Positions 1 through 8,211 of a stretch of 64,000 nucleotides of DNA are shown here, piece by piece; position 1 is the first letter of the stretch, and every line of letters starts with the position of its first letter. Both the position numbers and the translations under genes were made by a program. The stretch is taken from positions 372,001-436,000 of the forward strand of contig NZ_RJKS01000004.1 of the NCBI RefSeq assembly GCF_003762905.1, in the 5' to 3' direction. Below the pieces are notes generated by a model, which did no database searches, was not told where the DNA came from, and was given only the letters and a program-made list of their open reading frames with translations. The stretch comes from Curtobacterium sp. ZW137 (lineage in GTDB: Bacteria > Actinomycetota > Actinomycetes > Actinomycetales > Microbacteriaceae).

Positions 1-116
1 AGCCAGGTCGCGAGGCCACCGATCCGGTTCGGCTTCACCGTCGTGACCATCACGTAGGCACCGAACGCGAGCACCAGCACGCCGAGGACGACGAGCACGA
101 TCCGGGCGACCCTCAC
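1..116 (-). CDS. Partial membrane protein, N-terminus only
   Basis: The reverse strand opens at a GTG whose first bases overlap the TGA of the upstream molybdoenzyme (GTGA), a common translational-coupling arrangement in this window. The 38 visible residues start with two basic residues followed by a long run of Val, Leu, Ala and Gly, i.e. one transmembrane or signal-anchor helix, then a short polar stretch. The gene runs off the left edge, so no family can be assigned. Its coupling to the molybdoenzyme suggests the two are co-transcribed; a membrane partner role is only inference. Confidence 0.6.
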   Translation of the reverse strand, partial: MRVARIVLVVLGVLVLAFGAYVMVTTVKPNRIGGLATW

Positions 117-1384
117 GAGAGCACCTCGATCCGCTCGATCCACTTCGTCTGCAGGACCCCGGGTCGTCCGGGCGCGATGATCCGTGCGGGGAACCCGTGG
201 TCCAGGTCGAGCGTCGCGCCGTTCAGCTCGAGCGCGACGAGGGTCGTCGGGTCGGAGGCGTACTCCGGTCCCATGTCCATGATCCGGTAGCCGCCGTGCC
301 GCTCGAGGCTCGTCACGCGAACGTGCGACCCCGGGTCGGCCTGCACGGCTGCGAGCAGGTCGCGCATCCGGACGCCCTTCCACCTGGCCATCTGGCTCCA
401 GCCCTCGACGCAGGAGATCGGGAGCGCCGCCTCGGCCGTGCCGAGGGCGACGAGCTCGGCGCGTGAGAACGTCCGCGTCACGGCGGGTCCGGCGACGGTC
501 AGGGTCCAGTCCGCGGCGGTCGCCGTCGCGAGCACCCCGGCCGCGCGCGCGGTCCGGTTCACGGGCAGGCCGTTCGGGCCGAGCCCGCGCTTGCGGGGCG
601 CGAACACGTTGAAGGGCTCGGCGAGCTTCGAGGACTGGCCGGCGGTGAGCACGACGACGCCAGCCGTCGCCGCGGCGACACCGGTGAAGAAGCCACGGCG
701 GGCGATCCGCTCGCGTCGTCCGTCGGCAGCCCCCGAGGACCCTGACGGCGACGGCCTGGAGGCTCGGCGCGGCTCCGCCCCGTCGGCCCAGCGCATCACG
801 CGGCCGGTGATCCCCCGCGGGTACGTCCCGGTGCCGTGGTACTCCGGCAGTTCGCTGCCGACGGTGTCGTCGTGGACGAACCGGCCGTCCGCGTCGTAGG
901 AGTCCCGCGCCCGCCAGTACCGCACGATGATCGGCAGCTTCGTCCCGATGTGGATCGCCAGCGACCCGATCAGCACGAAGGAGAGCGCGAAGTGGACCTG
1001 CCGGAACGGGAACGGCCACGGGTACCACTGGAACGTGTTCACGAGTCCGGTACCGACCTGCACGATCGCGGCCGAGACGAACACCGCGATGGAGAGCCGT
1101 TCGAGCAGGTGCAGTGCCCCGCGGACGGGCGGGTCCTGGGCGAGCGCCGGCATCACCGTGTTGAGCTTCGCGAGGAGCAGCGGGATGATCGCGATCCCCG
1201 CCGTGATGTGCAGCCCCTGCGTGAACTGGTAGAGCCGGACCGGCCGGGTCGCGAAGTGCATCCCGGGCAGCGGGTCCTGCAGCAGGTGGCTGTAGAGCCC
1301 GGTGCCGAAGCAGATCAGGAAGGCGATGCCGAGCAGGCGCCCGAGGACGACGGCGGAACGGGCGTTCCGGTTCGGCGACGCCAT
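113..1384 (-). CDS. Cytochrome b561-type membrane domain fused to sulfite-oxidase-fold molybdoenzyme
   Basis: A 423-residue membrane-bound molybdopterin oxidoreductase. Residues 10-155 hold about four transmembrane helices with histidines (H59, H131, H145) like a cytochrome b561 or ferric-reductase-type haem domain. A second hydrophobic segment preceded by twin arginines (RRGFF near 229-233) precedes the catalytic domain from about 270. C325 in the motif ISCVEGWS is the expected molybdenum-ligating cysteine of the sulfite oxidase/YedY family, so electrons probably pass between a periplasmic-side Mo centre and the membrane haem. The ATG at 1384 was chosen because it gives the complete first helix and leaves a 57-nt gap to the divergent gene; the longer open frame upstream is antisense to that gene. 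Substrate is unknown. It lies beside the cofactor and molybdate-uptake genes it needs. Confidence 0.85.
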   Translation of the reverse strand: MASPNRNARSAVVLGRLLGIAFLICFGTGLYSHLLQDPLPGMHFATRPVRLYQFTQGLHITAGIAIIPLLLAKLNTVMPALAQDPPVRGALHLLERLSIAVFVSAAIVQVGTGLVNTFQWYPWPFPFRQVHFALSFVLIGSLAIHIGTKLPIIVRYWRARDSYDADGRFVHDDTVGSELPEYHGTGTYPRGITGRVMRWADGAEPRRASRPSPSGSSGAADGRRERIARRGFFTGVAAATAGVVVLTAGQSSKLAEPFNVFAPRKRGLGPNGLPVNRTARAAGVLATATAADWTLTVAGPAVTRTFSRAELVALGTAEAALPISCVEGWSQMARWKGVRMRDLLAAVQADPGSHVRVTSLERHGGYRIMDMGPEYASDPTTLVALELNGATLDLDHGFPARIIAPGRPGVLQTKWIERIEVLS

Positions 1385-1441
1385 CGCGGCCCTCGCGTCG
1401 TGCAACGCCGTCCGGACGAACGTCGGTAGCCTCGACGGACC

Positions 1442-2863
1442 ATGCGACTGCGACTCGGCCACCCGTTCTCGACCGTGCTCGCCGTCGTCGGCGTGCTGGC
1501 CCTCGCGGGCATCATCGCCGTCGGCGTCACGCATCTGGGGTTCCTCCGGTCGGGTCATCGTCAACCATTCGTTGCGTGGACCCTGATCGCTTGGGCGGTC
1601 TTCGTCATCGCTGTCGTCGCGCTCCGGTTCGTGCCACCGCGACTGGTGACCATCATCGTCCTCGGCGGTGCCGTCGTGGTGGGACTCGCCGCGCTGGCGG
1701 GGCCGCCGAACACGAGCACCGACTCGGCCCGGTACGCCTGGGACGGCATCGTCCAGCACGCCGGGATCTCCCCGTACGCGCACACCCCGCAGTCCGAGGC
1801 GCTCGCGGCCCTCCGTCCGGAGTGGCTGTTCCCGGACAAGATCGGCGGCACCTGCGACCCGCTCCAGCCCCGCTACCGGGGGCTCGGCGACGGCGCGCTC
1901 GGGCACTGCACGGCGATCAACCGCCCGGACGTCCCGACGATCTACCCGCCGATGGCCGAGCTCTGGTTCGCGCTGGTCCGCGCGTTCGTCCCGGTCACGG
2001 TGACGTACTGGCCGTTCCAGGTCGCCGGCCTGGTCGTCTCGCTCGGCGTCACCGTCGGGCTGCTCGCCGTCCTCCGCCGCACCGGCCGTCCGGCGTGGTG
2101 GGCAGCGATCTGGGCGTGGTCGCCGCTCGTCGCATCCGAGGCGGTGACGAACTCGCACGTCGACGTCATCGGCGCCGCCCTCGCCACCGCCGGTGCCGTG
2201 CTCGTCGCGTTCGGCCGGCCGATCTGGGGCGGGATCATGCTCGGCGCAGCGACCTGCGCGAAGCTCATCCCGGCGATCGTCTACCCGCCGCTCCTCGGGC
2301 GGTGGCGGAACTGGTGGGCGATCCCGGTCGGCATCGCGGTGTTCGGCCTGCTCTACGTCCCCTACGTCGCGGTCACCGGGACGAAGGTGCTCGGGTACCT
2401 GCCCGGCTACCTCACGGAAGAGGGCTACGAGGACGGCTCCCGGTTCGCCCTCGTCTCGCTCGTCGTCAAGGGCGACGCCGGGACGATCGTGGTGGGACTC
2501 CTCGTCCTGGTCGCCGCGGTGCTCGCCTGGCGCCTGTCCGACCCGTCGCGCCCCTGGTCCGGCGAGGTGCTGATGATCGGGGTGACGTTCCTCGCGGTGA
2601 CGCCGCGCTACCCCTGGTACTCGCTTCTGCTCATCCCGTTCGTGGTCCTCTCCGGCCGCTGGGAGTGGATGTCCGTCGCGCTCGCCATCGCCCTCCGCGG
2701 GGTGTGGCCGTCGGTCGACGCCTACCGCTGGTGGCTCGCCGCCGCGGTCGTGGTCATCGTCGTCGTCACCCTGATCCGGACGGACCGGTCGGACTGGGTG
2801 CGGTGGCGCGACCGGCTCCTCCCCGGGCGTGACCGGCGGCTGCACGTATCATCGCTGCCATGA
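1442..2863 (+). CDS. GT87-like polyprenyl-phosphomannose-dependent mannosyltransferase
   Basis: A 473-residue polytopic protein with roughly ten or more hydrophobic helices and the organisation of glycosyltransferase families that take mannose from polyprenyl phosphate on the outer face of the membrane (GT87/DUF2029 type). A conserved-looking extracytoplasmic stretch rich in Asp, Tyr, Trp and Pro follows the early helices (ARYAWDGIVQHAG, then SPYAHTP). Such enzymes build actinobacterial lipoglycans or glycosylated wall polymers. Its stop overlaps the moaA start (ATGA), so the two are probably co-transcribed although functionally unrelated. A TAGCCT hexamer at 1427-1432 is a possible -10 element. 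The exact acceptor cannot be told from sequence. Confidence 0.8.
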   Translation: MRLRLGHPFSTVLAVVGVLALAGIIAVGVTHLGFLRSGHRQPFVAWTLIAWAVFVIAVVALRFVPPRLVTIIVLGGAVVVGLAALAGPPNTSTDSARYAWDGIVQHAGISPYAHTPQSEALAALRPEWLFPDKIGGTCDPLQPRYRGLGDGALGHCTAINRPDVPTIYPPMAELWFALVRAFVPVTVTYWPFQVAGLVVSLGVTVGLLAVLRRTGRPAWWAAIWAWSPLVASEAVTNSHVDVIGAALATAGAVLVAFGRPIWGGIMLGAATCAKLIPAIVYPPLLGRWRNWWAIPVGIAVFGLLYVPYVAVTGTKVLGYLPGYLTEEGYEDGSRFALVSLVVKGDAGTIVVGLLVLVAAVLAWRLSDPSRPWSGEVLMIGVTFLAVTPRYPWYSLLLIPFVVLSGRWEWMSVALAIALRGVWPSVDAYRWWLAAAVVVIVVVTLIRTDRSDWVRWRDRLLPGRDRRLHVSSLP

Positions 2864-3939
2864 CGGCCGTCGTACTCCCCTCGACCGGGCTGCTGCGGCG
2901 CGTGCGCTCGTCGACCGCGGTCCCGCCACGGCCCGACGGCGACGACGGGCTGGTCGACCGCTTCGGCCGTCGGGCGATCGACCTCCGGGTCTCGCTGACG
3001 GAGCGCTGCAACCTCCGCTGCACGTACTGCATGCCCGCGGAGGGGCTGCCGGTCATCCCGGGTGACTCCCTGATGACGGCGGCCGAGATCGAGCGGCTCG
3101 TCCGCCTCGGTGCCGAGCACCTCGGCATCCGCAAGGTCCGCTTCACGGGCGGGGAGCCGCTCCTCCGCAGGGACCTCGTCGACGTGATCGCCCGCTGCGC
3201 GACGCTCCCGGTCGAGGTGTCGCTGACCACCAACGCGATCGGCCTCGCCGGACGCGCACAGGCACTCCGCGACGCCGGGCTGACCCGGGTGAACGTCTCG
3301 CTCGACACCGTCGACCCGGACGTCTTCGCCACCGTGACCCGGCGTCCGTTCCTCGACCGGGTGCTCGACGGCATCGCCGCCGCGGACGCGGCCGGCCTCG
3401 GCGTGAAGGTGAACGCGGTGCTCCTCCGCGGCGTGAACGACCACCTGGCCTCCGAGCTCCTCACCTGGTGTCTGGAGCGCGGGCACGAGCTGCGGTTCAT
3501 CGAGCAGATGCCACTCGATCCCGGGCACGCCTGGGACGGCCCGACCATGGTCACCGCCGCGGAGACCCGCGGGATCCTCGGCGCGGAGTACGTGCTGACG
3601 CCGGACGACGCCCCGCGCGACGGCGCCCCGGCCGAACGCTTCCGGGTCGCCTCGCGCGCCACCGGAGCGCACCTCGGGACGGTCGGCATCATCGCCAGCG
3701 TGACGGAGTCGTTCTGCGCGGACTGCACCCGCACCCGTCTCACGGCCGAGGGGCACGTCCGCAGCTGCCTGTTCTCCGACGAGGAGTCGGACCTCCTCGG
3801 CCCGATGCGCGCGGGTGCCTCCGATGCCGAGGTCCTCGACGCGTGGCGGCTCGCGATGTGGGCGAAGCCGCGCGACCACGGCGACGACGCGGACGGCATG
3901 GTGCACCCGGCCCGCGGCATGAGCGCGATCGGCGGATGA
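2860..3939 (+). CDS. moaA: GTP 3',8-cyclase MoaA
   Basis: A 359-residue radical SAM enzyme that makes the first committed intermediate of molybdopterin (3',8-cH2GTP) from GTP in the cytosol. The SAM-cluster cysteines are C50, C54 and C57 in CNLRCTYC; GGEP follows in FTGGEPLL, and the second iron-sulfur cluster motif CADCTRTR with a later Cys lies near the C-terminus. The protein ends in Gly-Gly, as MoaA proteins do and need for activity. It overlaps the preceding mannosyltransferase by ATGA and the following moaD by ATGA. The partner gene moaC, and moaE, are not in this window and should lie elsewhere. Confidence 0.97.
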   Translation: MTAVVLPSTGLLRRVRSSTAVPPRPDGDDGLVDRFGRRAIDLRVSLTERCNLRCTYCMPAEGLPVIPGDSLMTAAEIERLVRLGAEHLGIRKVRFTGGEPLLRRDLVDVIARCATLPVEVSLTTNAIGLAGRAQALRDAGLTRVNVSLDTVDPDVFATVTRRPFLDRVLDGIAAADAAGLGVKVNAVLLRGVNDHLASELLTWCLERGHELRFIEQMPLDPGHAWDGPTMVTAAETRGILGAEYVLTPDDAPRDGAPAERFRVASRATGAHLGTVGIIASVTESFCADCTRTRLTAEGHVRSCLFSDEESDLLGPMRAGASDAEVLDAWRLAMWAKPRDHGDDADGMVHPARGMSAIGG

Positions 3940-4181
3940 CGATGACCACGATGCGGTTCTTCGCGGCTGCCAGGGCTGCCGTCGGCATCGACGAGACGAC
4001 CGTCGACGCGGCCACCCTCGACGGTGCGCTCCGTGCGGTCGATGCGGAGGACGCGCTGCGGTGGGAAGCGCTGCAGGAACGGTGCTCGTACCTGGTCGAC
4101 GGCATCAGCACCCGCGACCGATCGACCCCGCTCGACGGCGTCGCCCTGGTCGACGTGATGCCCCCCTTCGCCGGCGGCTGA
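3936..4181 (+). CDS. moaD: Molybdopterin synthase small subunit MoaD
   Basis: An 81-residue ubiquitin-like sulfur carrier. The start ATG at 3936 overlaps the moaA stop (ATGA) and gives a protein beginning MTMTTMRFFAAARAA, whose strand pattern matches the beta-grasp fold. The C-terminus is FAGG: the terminal glycine is adenylated and thiocarboxylated by an E1-like enzyme (the MoeZ protein at 7042-8211 is the candidate) and then donates sulfur to the dithiolene of molybdopterin together with MoaE. The length is typical of the family (about 80 residues). It is the last gene of a moaA-moaD run that converges on modC. Confidence 0.93.
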   Translation: MTMTTMRFFAAARAAVGIDETTVDAATLDGALRAVDAEDALRWEALQERCSYLVDGISTRDRSTPLDGVALVDVMPPFAGG

Positions 4182-4260
4182 CCCGCGTACGTTCCTTCCC
4201 ATCGCACCCGCACTGGGAAGTTGCAACGCGCGTGGGCAGTCGAAAGGAACGACCTCCTAC

Positions 4261-4326
4261 GCGCGATTCGACTCCCCACGCGCGATTCCACCTCCTACGC
4301 GCGATTCGACACCATCCGCGCGATTC
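4261..4326. repeat. Four-copy 19-bp periodic repeat with GCGCGATTC core
   Basis: The core GCGCGATTC occurs at 4261, 4280, 4299 and 4318, exactly 19 bp apart each time, with partly conserved spacers (CTCCTAC and CTCCCCAC variants precede the core). It lies in the 150-bp gap between the convergent 3' ends of moaD and modC. On the other strand the spacers read GTAGGAGGT, which resembles a ribosome binding site but is followed by no gene. No coding potential is evident. The function is unknown; it could be a protein-binding array or an expanded minisatellite. Confidence 0.85.
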
Positions 4327-4331
4327 AGCGG

Positions 4332-5357
4332 TCATCGTCCGGGCGCGTAGACGTCCACCTCGCCGGGCGGGACCGTGAGGTGCACCGCGTCCCCGCTCGC
4401 GAGTGCGAGGCGCCGGGCAGCCGCGACGGTCACGTCGGCGACGAGTTCGCCGGCCCTGACGCGGACGAGTCCGTCCCGCGGCTCGATGCTCCGCACGGTG
4501 CGCACGGGTCCGTCCCCGTCCCGCGTCACGACGGCGGCCGTCGGGTGGTAGGCGGCCAGGACAGCACCGCCGGGAGGCTCGGTGGGCGTCGCCGACGCCA
4601 GCTCGCCCCCGCCGTCCAGCGCGATGCCGGTGCCCGTGGCCGTCCCCGGGACGAGCGCGAGTCCGGAGAACGCGGCGCCGAACGCGCTGGTCGGGCGCCC
4701 GAGGACCTCCGCGGTCGTGCCGGTCTCGACGACGCGGCCACGCTCGACCACCACGACGCGGGTGGCGAGGGCGACGACCTCGATCGGGTCGTGCGTGACG
4801 AGGATGCTCGGCCGGCCGGCGATCGCGGTGCCGAGGGCGGCCCGGACGCTCTCCCGGGCCTCGACGTCGAGCGCCGAGGTGGGTTCGTCGAGGAGCAGCA
4901 CCGCCGGGCCGGCGGCGAGGGCCCTGGCGATCGCGACCCGCTGCGCCTGCCCGCCCGACAGGGTGGCCGGAGCGCGGCTCGACAAGCCGACCGCGTCGAC
5001 GACGGCAAGTGCTTCCTGTGCGGCGATCCGTGCCTCCCGTCCGGACCGACCGGATGCGCGCGGACCGTAGCCGACGTTGCGGGCGACCGACAGGTTCGGG
5101 AAGAGGTCGGGACGCTGGGCGACCAGGCCGACCCGGCGGCGGTGGGGTGGGACGGGTCGCCGTGCTCCGTCGACGGTGCGACCGTCGATCTCGATGCCGC
5201 CGGCGTCGAGGGCGACGAGGCCGGCGATCGCCTCGACGACCGAGGACTTGCCGGCGCCGTTGGGACCGACGAGCGCGACGCACTCGTCGGGGCCGACCTC
5301 GATCGTGACGTCCACGTCGCGGTCCCGCAGGACGACGTGCGCGCGCAGCCCGGTCAC
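4332..5357 (-). CDS. modC: Molybdate ABC transporter ATP-binding protein ModC
   Basis: A 341-residue ABC ATPase that powers molybdate import. Walker A GPNGAGKS is at 31-38, the signature LSGGQ at 133-137 and Walker B LLLDEP at about 154-159, followed by the usual switch His region (VTHDP). The last 70-80 residues form a Mop/TOBE-like regulatory domain that in ModC proteins binds oxyanion and tunes transport. The start is a GTG at 5357 that overlaps the modB stop (GTGA), so translation is coupled. It is the last gene of modA-modB-modC and ends just before the 19-bp repeat array. Confidence 0.94.
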   Translation of the reverse strand: MTGLRAHVVLRDRDVDVTIEVGPDECVALVGPNGAGKSSVVEAIAGLVALDAGGIEIDGRTVDGARRPVPPHRRRVGLVAQRPDLFPNLSVARNVGYGPRASGRSGREARIAAQEALAVVDAVGLSSRAPATLSGGQAQRVAIARALAAGPAVLLLDEPTSALDVEARESVRAALGTAIAGRPSILVTHDPIEVVALATRVVVVERGRVVETGTTAEVLGRPTSAFGAAFSGLALVPGTATGTGIALDGGGELASATPTEPPGGAVLAAYHPTAAVVTRDGDGPVRTVRSIEPRDGLVRVRAGELVADVTVAAARRLALASGDAVHLTVPPGEVDVYAPGR

Positions 5358-6139
5358 GTGGCGACCGTCCGTGCTCCGGCGCGGACCGACGTCAACCCGA
5401 TCACGACGACGGCGACCACGACGAGGACGAGGGCCAGCGCGACCGCGGTGTCCGGGTCGACCTCGCGCTGCAGGTAGATCTCCAGCGGCAGGGTCCGCGT
5501 GACGCCCTGCAGGCTGCCCGCGAAGGTGAGCGTCGCGCCGAACTCGCCGAGCGCCCTCGCGAAGCAGAGCACCAGCCCGGAGGCGATCCCGGGCAGCGCA
5601 CGCGGGATCGTCACGGTGAACAGCACGCGCGTCGGACCCGCACCGAGGGTCGACGCGATCCGCTCGAGGCGGTCACCGCCGATCCGGAGCGAGCCCTCGA
5701 TCGCGCTGACCAGGAACGGCATCGCGACGAAGGTCTGCGCCATCACGACCGCTGCCGTGGTGAACGCGATCCGGACGCCGTGGTCGGCGAGGAACCCGCC
5801 GACCGGGCCGATCCTGCCGAAGGCCGCGAGGAGCGCGAGCCCGCCGACGACCGGCGGCAGCACCAGCGGCAGCAGGACCACGGCACGGGCGAGGCCCACC
5901 CAGCGGGAGCGGACGCGGGAGAAGACGATCGCGAGGGGCAAGCCGAGGACGAAGGCGATGCCGGTCGCGGCGGCGGCGGTGCCGAGGCTCAGGCCGAGCG
6001 CGGTGAGCGACGCCGGGGACGTGACCAGGGCGACGAAGGACGACCAGTCCACGCGGCCGACCATCGCGAGCACCGGGACGACGACGAAGAGACCGCCGAC
6101 GACCGCGGGGATCGGCAGCCACCACGGGGCCCTGGTCAC
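5354..6139 (-). CDS. modB: Molybdate ABC transporter permease ModB
   Basis: A 261-residue inner-membrane permease with about five or six hydrophobic helices. The EAA-type loop that docks onto the ATPase is visible around STLGAGPTRVLF with the following P-x-x-x-PGI. The start is the GTG at 6139: alternative ATG and GTG codons a little upstream run into stops after a few codons. Only 35 nt separate it from modA upstream, and its stop overlaps modC. Together the three make a high-affinity molybdate importer feeding the cofactor genes around it. Confidence 0.93.
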   Translation of the reverse strand: MTRAPWWLPIPAVVGGLFVVVPVLAMVGRVDWSSFVALVTSPASLTALGLSLGTAAAATGIAFVLGLPLAIVFSRVRSRWVGLARAVVLLPLVLPPVVGGLALLAAFGRIGPVGGFLADHGVRIAFTTAAVVMAQTFVAMPFLVSAIEGSLRIGGDRLERIASTLGAGPTRVLFTVTIPRALPGIASGLVLCFARALGEFGATLTFAGSLQGVTRTLPLEIYLQREVDPDTAVALALVLVVVAVVVIGLTSVRAGARTVAT

Positions 6140-6174
6140 GGTGCGCTCACGGGTGGGTGCTCATGCCTCGGCGC

Positions 6175-6978
6175 TCACGGCTTGCCGAAGCCCGCCGCGT
6201 GCAGGACCTTCTCGCCGTCGGCGGAGCGCACGTAGGCGCTGAACGACTTCGCGAGGGCGGCGTTCGACGATCCCTTGACGACACCGATCGGGTAGGTGTT
6301 CACGGCCTTGTCCGCGGCGTCGAAGTCAACGCCCTGCACCTTGTCGCCGGCACCCTGCACGTCGGTGACGTAGACGAGCCCCGCGTCCGCCTGACCCGAC
6401 TCGACCTTGCCGAGGACGTCCGTGACCGACTGCTCCTCGCTGACGGGGTGCAGGGTGATGCCCGTCGCGGACTCCACCTTCTGCGTCGCCGCGCCGCACG
6501 GGACCGGGGCCGCGCAGGTGACGACCTGCAGACCGGAGGCGTCGAGGTCCGCGAAGTCGTCGATGCCCTTCGGGTTGCCCGGCGCCACGGCGATCTGGAG
6601 CACGTTGGTCGCGAAGGCGGGCGCGCTGCCGGCGATGAGGTCGGCCGTCGTGAGCTTCTGCATGTTCGGCTCGTCGGCGCTCGCGAAGACGTCGGCGGGC
6701 GCGCCGTTCTGGATCTGGGTGACGAGGTCGCTCGAGCCGGCGAAGGAGAACGTGACCGAGGTGCCGGGGTTGGCCTGCTCGTAGTCCTTGCCGAGCTCGG
6801 TGAAGGTCTGCTGGAGGGAGGCCGCGGCGAACACGGTGATCTTGCCCGCGGGGCCGGTCGCGCTGGCGCTGGCGCTGGTGGTGCCCGCGCCCGCGGTGTC
6901 GCTGCTCGTGCTACAGCCGGCGAGGAGTGCGACTCCGGCGATGCCGACGACGACGGTGGCGATGGACCTGGAACGCAT
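6175..6978 (-). CDS. modA: Molybdate-binding lipoprotein ModA
   Basis: A 267-residue substrate-binding protein. Residues 1-21 form a lipoprotein signal peptide ending in the lipobox LLAGC, so C22 would be lipidated and the protein tethered outside the membrane. A Ser/Thr/Gly-rich linker is followed by ITVFAAASLQ, the characteristic start of ModA domains, where the serine contacts the oxyanion. ATG 6978 was chosen over an upstream ATG in the same frame because it gives a proper signal peptide and has a GGGGAG ribosome binding site seven bases away. First gene of modABC, with an operator-like palindrome in its promoter. Confidence 0.95.
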   Translation of the reverse strand: MRSRSIATVVVGIAGVALLAGCSTSSDTAGAGTTSASASATGPAGKITVFAAASLQQTFTELGKDYEQANPGTSVTFSFAGSSDLVTQIQNGAPADVFASADEPNMQKLTTADLIAGSAPAFATNVLQIAVAPGNPKGIDDFADLDASGLQVVTCAAPVPCGAATQKVESATGITLHPVSEEQSVTDVLGKVESGQADAGLVYVTDVQGAGDKVQGVDFDAADKAVNTYPIGVVKGSSNAALAKSFSAYVRSADGEKVLHAAGFGKP

Positions 6979-7021
6979 GCGATTCTCCCCGCTGGTGCCG
7001 CACGTACGGCACATCAGCGCA

Positions 7022-7042
7022 AGCATATCCGCAGATGCGGAT
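7022..7042 (-). promoter_or_regulatory. modA promoter with 16-bp operator-like palindrome
   Basis: The sequence ATCCGCA-GA-TGCGGAT (7027-7042) is a perfect inverted repeat with 7-bp arms. Read toward modA it is followed immediately by TATGCT (7022-7027), a good -10 hexamer, so a bound protein would block the promoter. The modA ATG lies 44 nt further on. The palindrome also covers part of the moeZ stop codon. The HTH-Mop protein at 8198-8605 is the natural candidate to bind it, which is an inference. Confidence 0.6.
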
Positions 7043-8211
7043 CAGACGATCGGCAGTCCCTCGCGTCGCCAGGCCTCCATGCCGCCGTCGAGGATCGTCG
7101 TCGGCCGGTCGACGGTGGCGGCCCATGCCACCGCACGCGGGCCGCGGGCACAGACGACGACGAGGGCGGTGTCGGAGTCGGTGCCGGTCGTGTGCAGCTG
7201 GTCGGGGGTGACGGCGCCGGGGATCGTGCCCGTCGACAGTTCAGCCGGGGTGCGGACGTCGACGACGACCACCGGGTCCGCAGGGTCGGCGACGCGGGCA
7301 GCGAGCGCCGCGGGCGCGATGCGGACGGCGTCGTCGTGTGCTTCGTGCTCCGCGGCCGGTCCCGGACGTCGGGAGCCCGGGCCGCGGCGCAGCGGGCTCT
7401 CCGTCCAGCGCCACCGACGGGCGTCCACGCTGAGCACCCGTCCGACGAGCGGTTCCCCCAGCCCGGCCACGAGCGCGGTCACCTGCGCGGCCATCACCGA
7501 CCCCACCGCACCGCAGAGGGCCGGCAGGACCCCGTCGAGCGCGCACGAGCCCTCGTCCGGCCGGACCTCCGGGTGCAGGTCGTGGAAGTCCACCGCGGGG
7601 CCGCCCGCGCTGCCTGTGTCGTCGAACACGGACACCTGCCCGTCGTAGCCGAGCACGCTCCCCCACACGAACGGCACCCGCGCGGCGGCGCACGCGTCCG
7701 AGATCGCCCGCGTGACGACGACCGAGTCGGCCGCGTCCACCACGACGTCGTGTCCGGCGACCATGCCGGGGTGGAAGGAGTCCACGACGGCCTCGACCCG
7801 GCACTCCGGGTCCACCGCCCGGGCACGGTCGGCGGCGACCTGCGCCTTCGGACGTCCGACGTCCGCCGCGCTGAAGAGCGTCTGCCGCGCCAGGTTCGAC
7901 GGGTCGACGGTGTCCGGGTCGACGATCGTCAGCCGGGCGATGCCGCTGCCGGCGAGGTAGGCGATGACCGGTGCGCCGAGGCCGCCGGCACCGACGACGA
8001 GGACGCTCGCGGCGGCGAGGCGCTCGAGCGTGCGGTCGCCGCCGGCGTCGAGCGCGGCCGTCCGGGACCCCAGGCGGCGGCGGGCGGGGCTGAGGGGGTC
8101 GGTCGTCGCGCGGTCGGTCGTCGCGCGGTCCGTCGTCGCGCGGTCCGTCGTCGCGCGGTCGGTCGTCGCGCGGTCGGTCGTCGCGCGGTTCGGCGGGTCA
8201 GTCGTCGTCAT
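7042..8211 (-). CDS. moeZ: MoeZ-type adenylyltransferase/sulfurtransferase (ThiF-like E1 plus rhodanese)
   Basis: A 389-residue fusion. After an unusual N-terminal tail, residues from about 65 form an E1-like adenylation domain with GAGGLGAPV (nucleotide loop), NLARQTLF and DVGRPKA. It lacks the two CxxC zinc pairs of Escherichia coli MoeB, as in actinobacterial MoeZ. The C-terminal 110 residues are a rhodanese domain with the persulfide cysteine near 354 in CARGPR. The enzyme should adenylate and thiocarboxylate the Gly-Gly tail of MoaD and perhaps other sulfur carriers. Residues 10-39 are six copies of Ala-Thr-Thr-Asp-Arg. Its ATG overlaps the end of the HTH-Mop gene by 14 bp. Confidence 0.88.
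   Translation of the reverse strand: MTTTDPPNRATTDRATTDRATTDRATTDRATTDRATTDPLSPARRRLGSRTAALDAGGDRTLERLAAASVLVVGAGGLGAPVIAYLAGSGIARLTIVDPDTVDPSNLARQTLFSAADVGRPKAQVAADRARAVDPECRVEAVVDSFHPGMVAGHDVVVDAADSVVVTRAISDACAAARVPFVWGSVLGYDGQVSVFDDTGSAGGPAVDFHDLHPEVRPDEGSCALDGVLPALCGAVGSVMAAQVTALVAGLGEPLVGRVLSVDARRWRWTESPLRRGPGSRRPGPAAEHEAHDDAVRIAPAALAARVADPADPVVVVDVRTPAELSTGTIPGAVTPDQLHTTGTDSDTALVVVCARGPRAVAWAATVDRPTTILDGGMEAWRREGLPIV
8101..8190 (-). repeat. Six-copy 15-bp tandem repeat in the moeZ 5' end
   Basis: Six adjoining 15-bp units (8101, 8116, 8131, 8146, 8161 and 8176) of the form GGTCGTCGCGCGGTC, with only the first or last base varying. Read on the coding strand each gives Ala-Thr-Thr-Asp-Arg, so any gain or loss of a unit keeps the frame. 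It encodes a polar, probably disordered extension in front of the conserved E1 domain. Near-identity of the units points to recent slippage expansion. Confidence 0.92.

Noticed and set aside
113..2845. A 910-codon open frame on the reverse strand extending far upstream of the molybdoenzyme
   Set aside because: The part beyond 1384 is antisense to the mannosyltransferase gene and is rich in Arg, Asp and Pro with no domain; this is an effect of high GC.
4261..4326. A CRISPR-like array
   Set aside because: Period is 19 bp with about 10-bp similar spacers; no cas gene, and true CRISPR repeats and spacers are much longer.
8101..8190. A CRISPR-like array in the moeZ start
   Set aside because: Uninterrupted 15-bp units without spacers, in frame with the protein.
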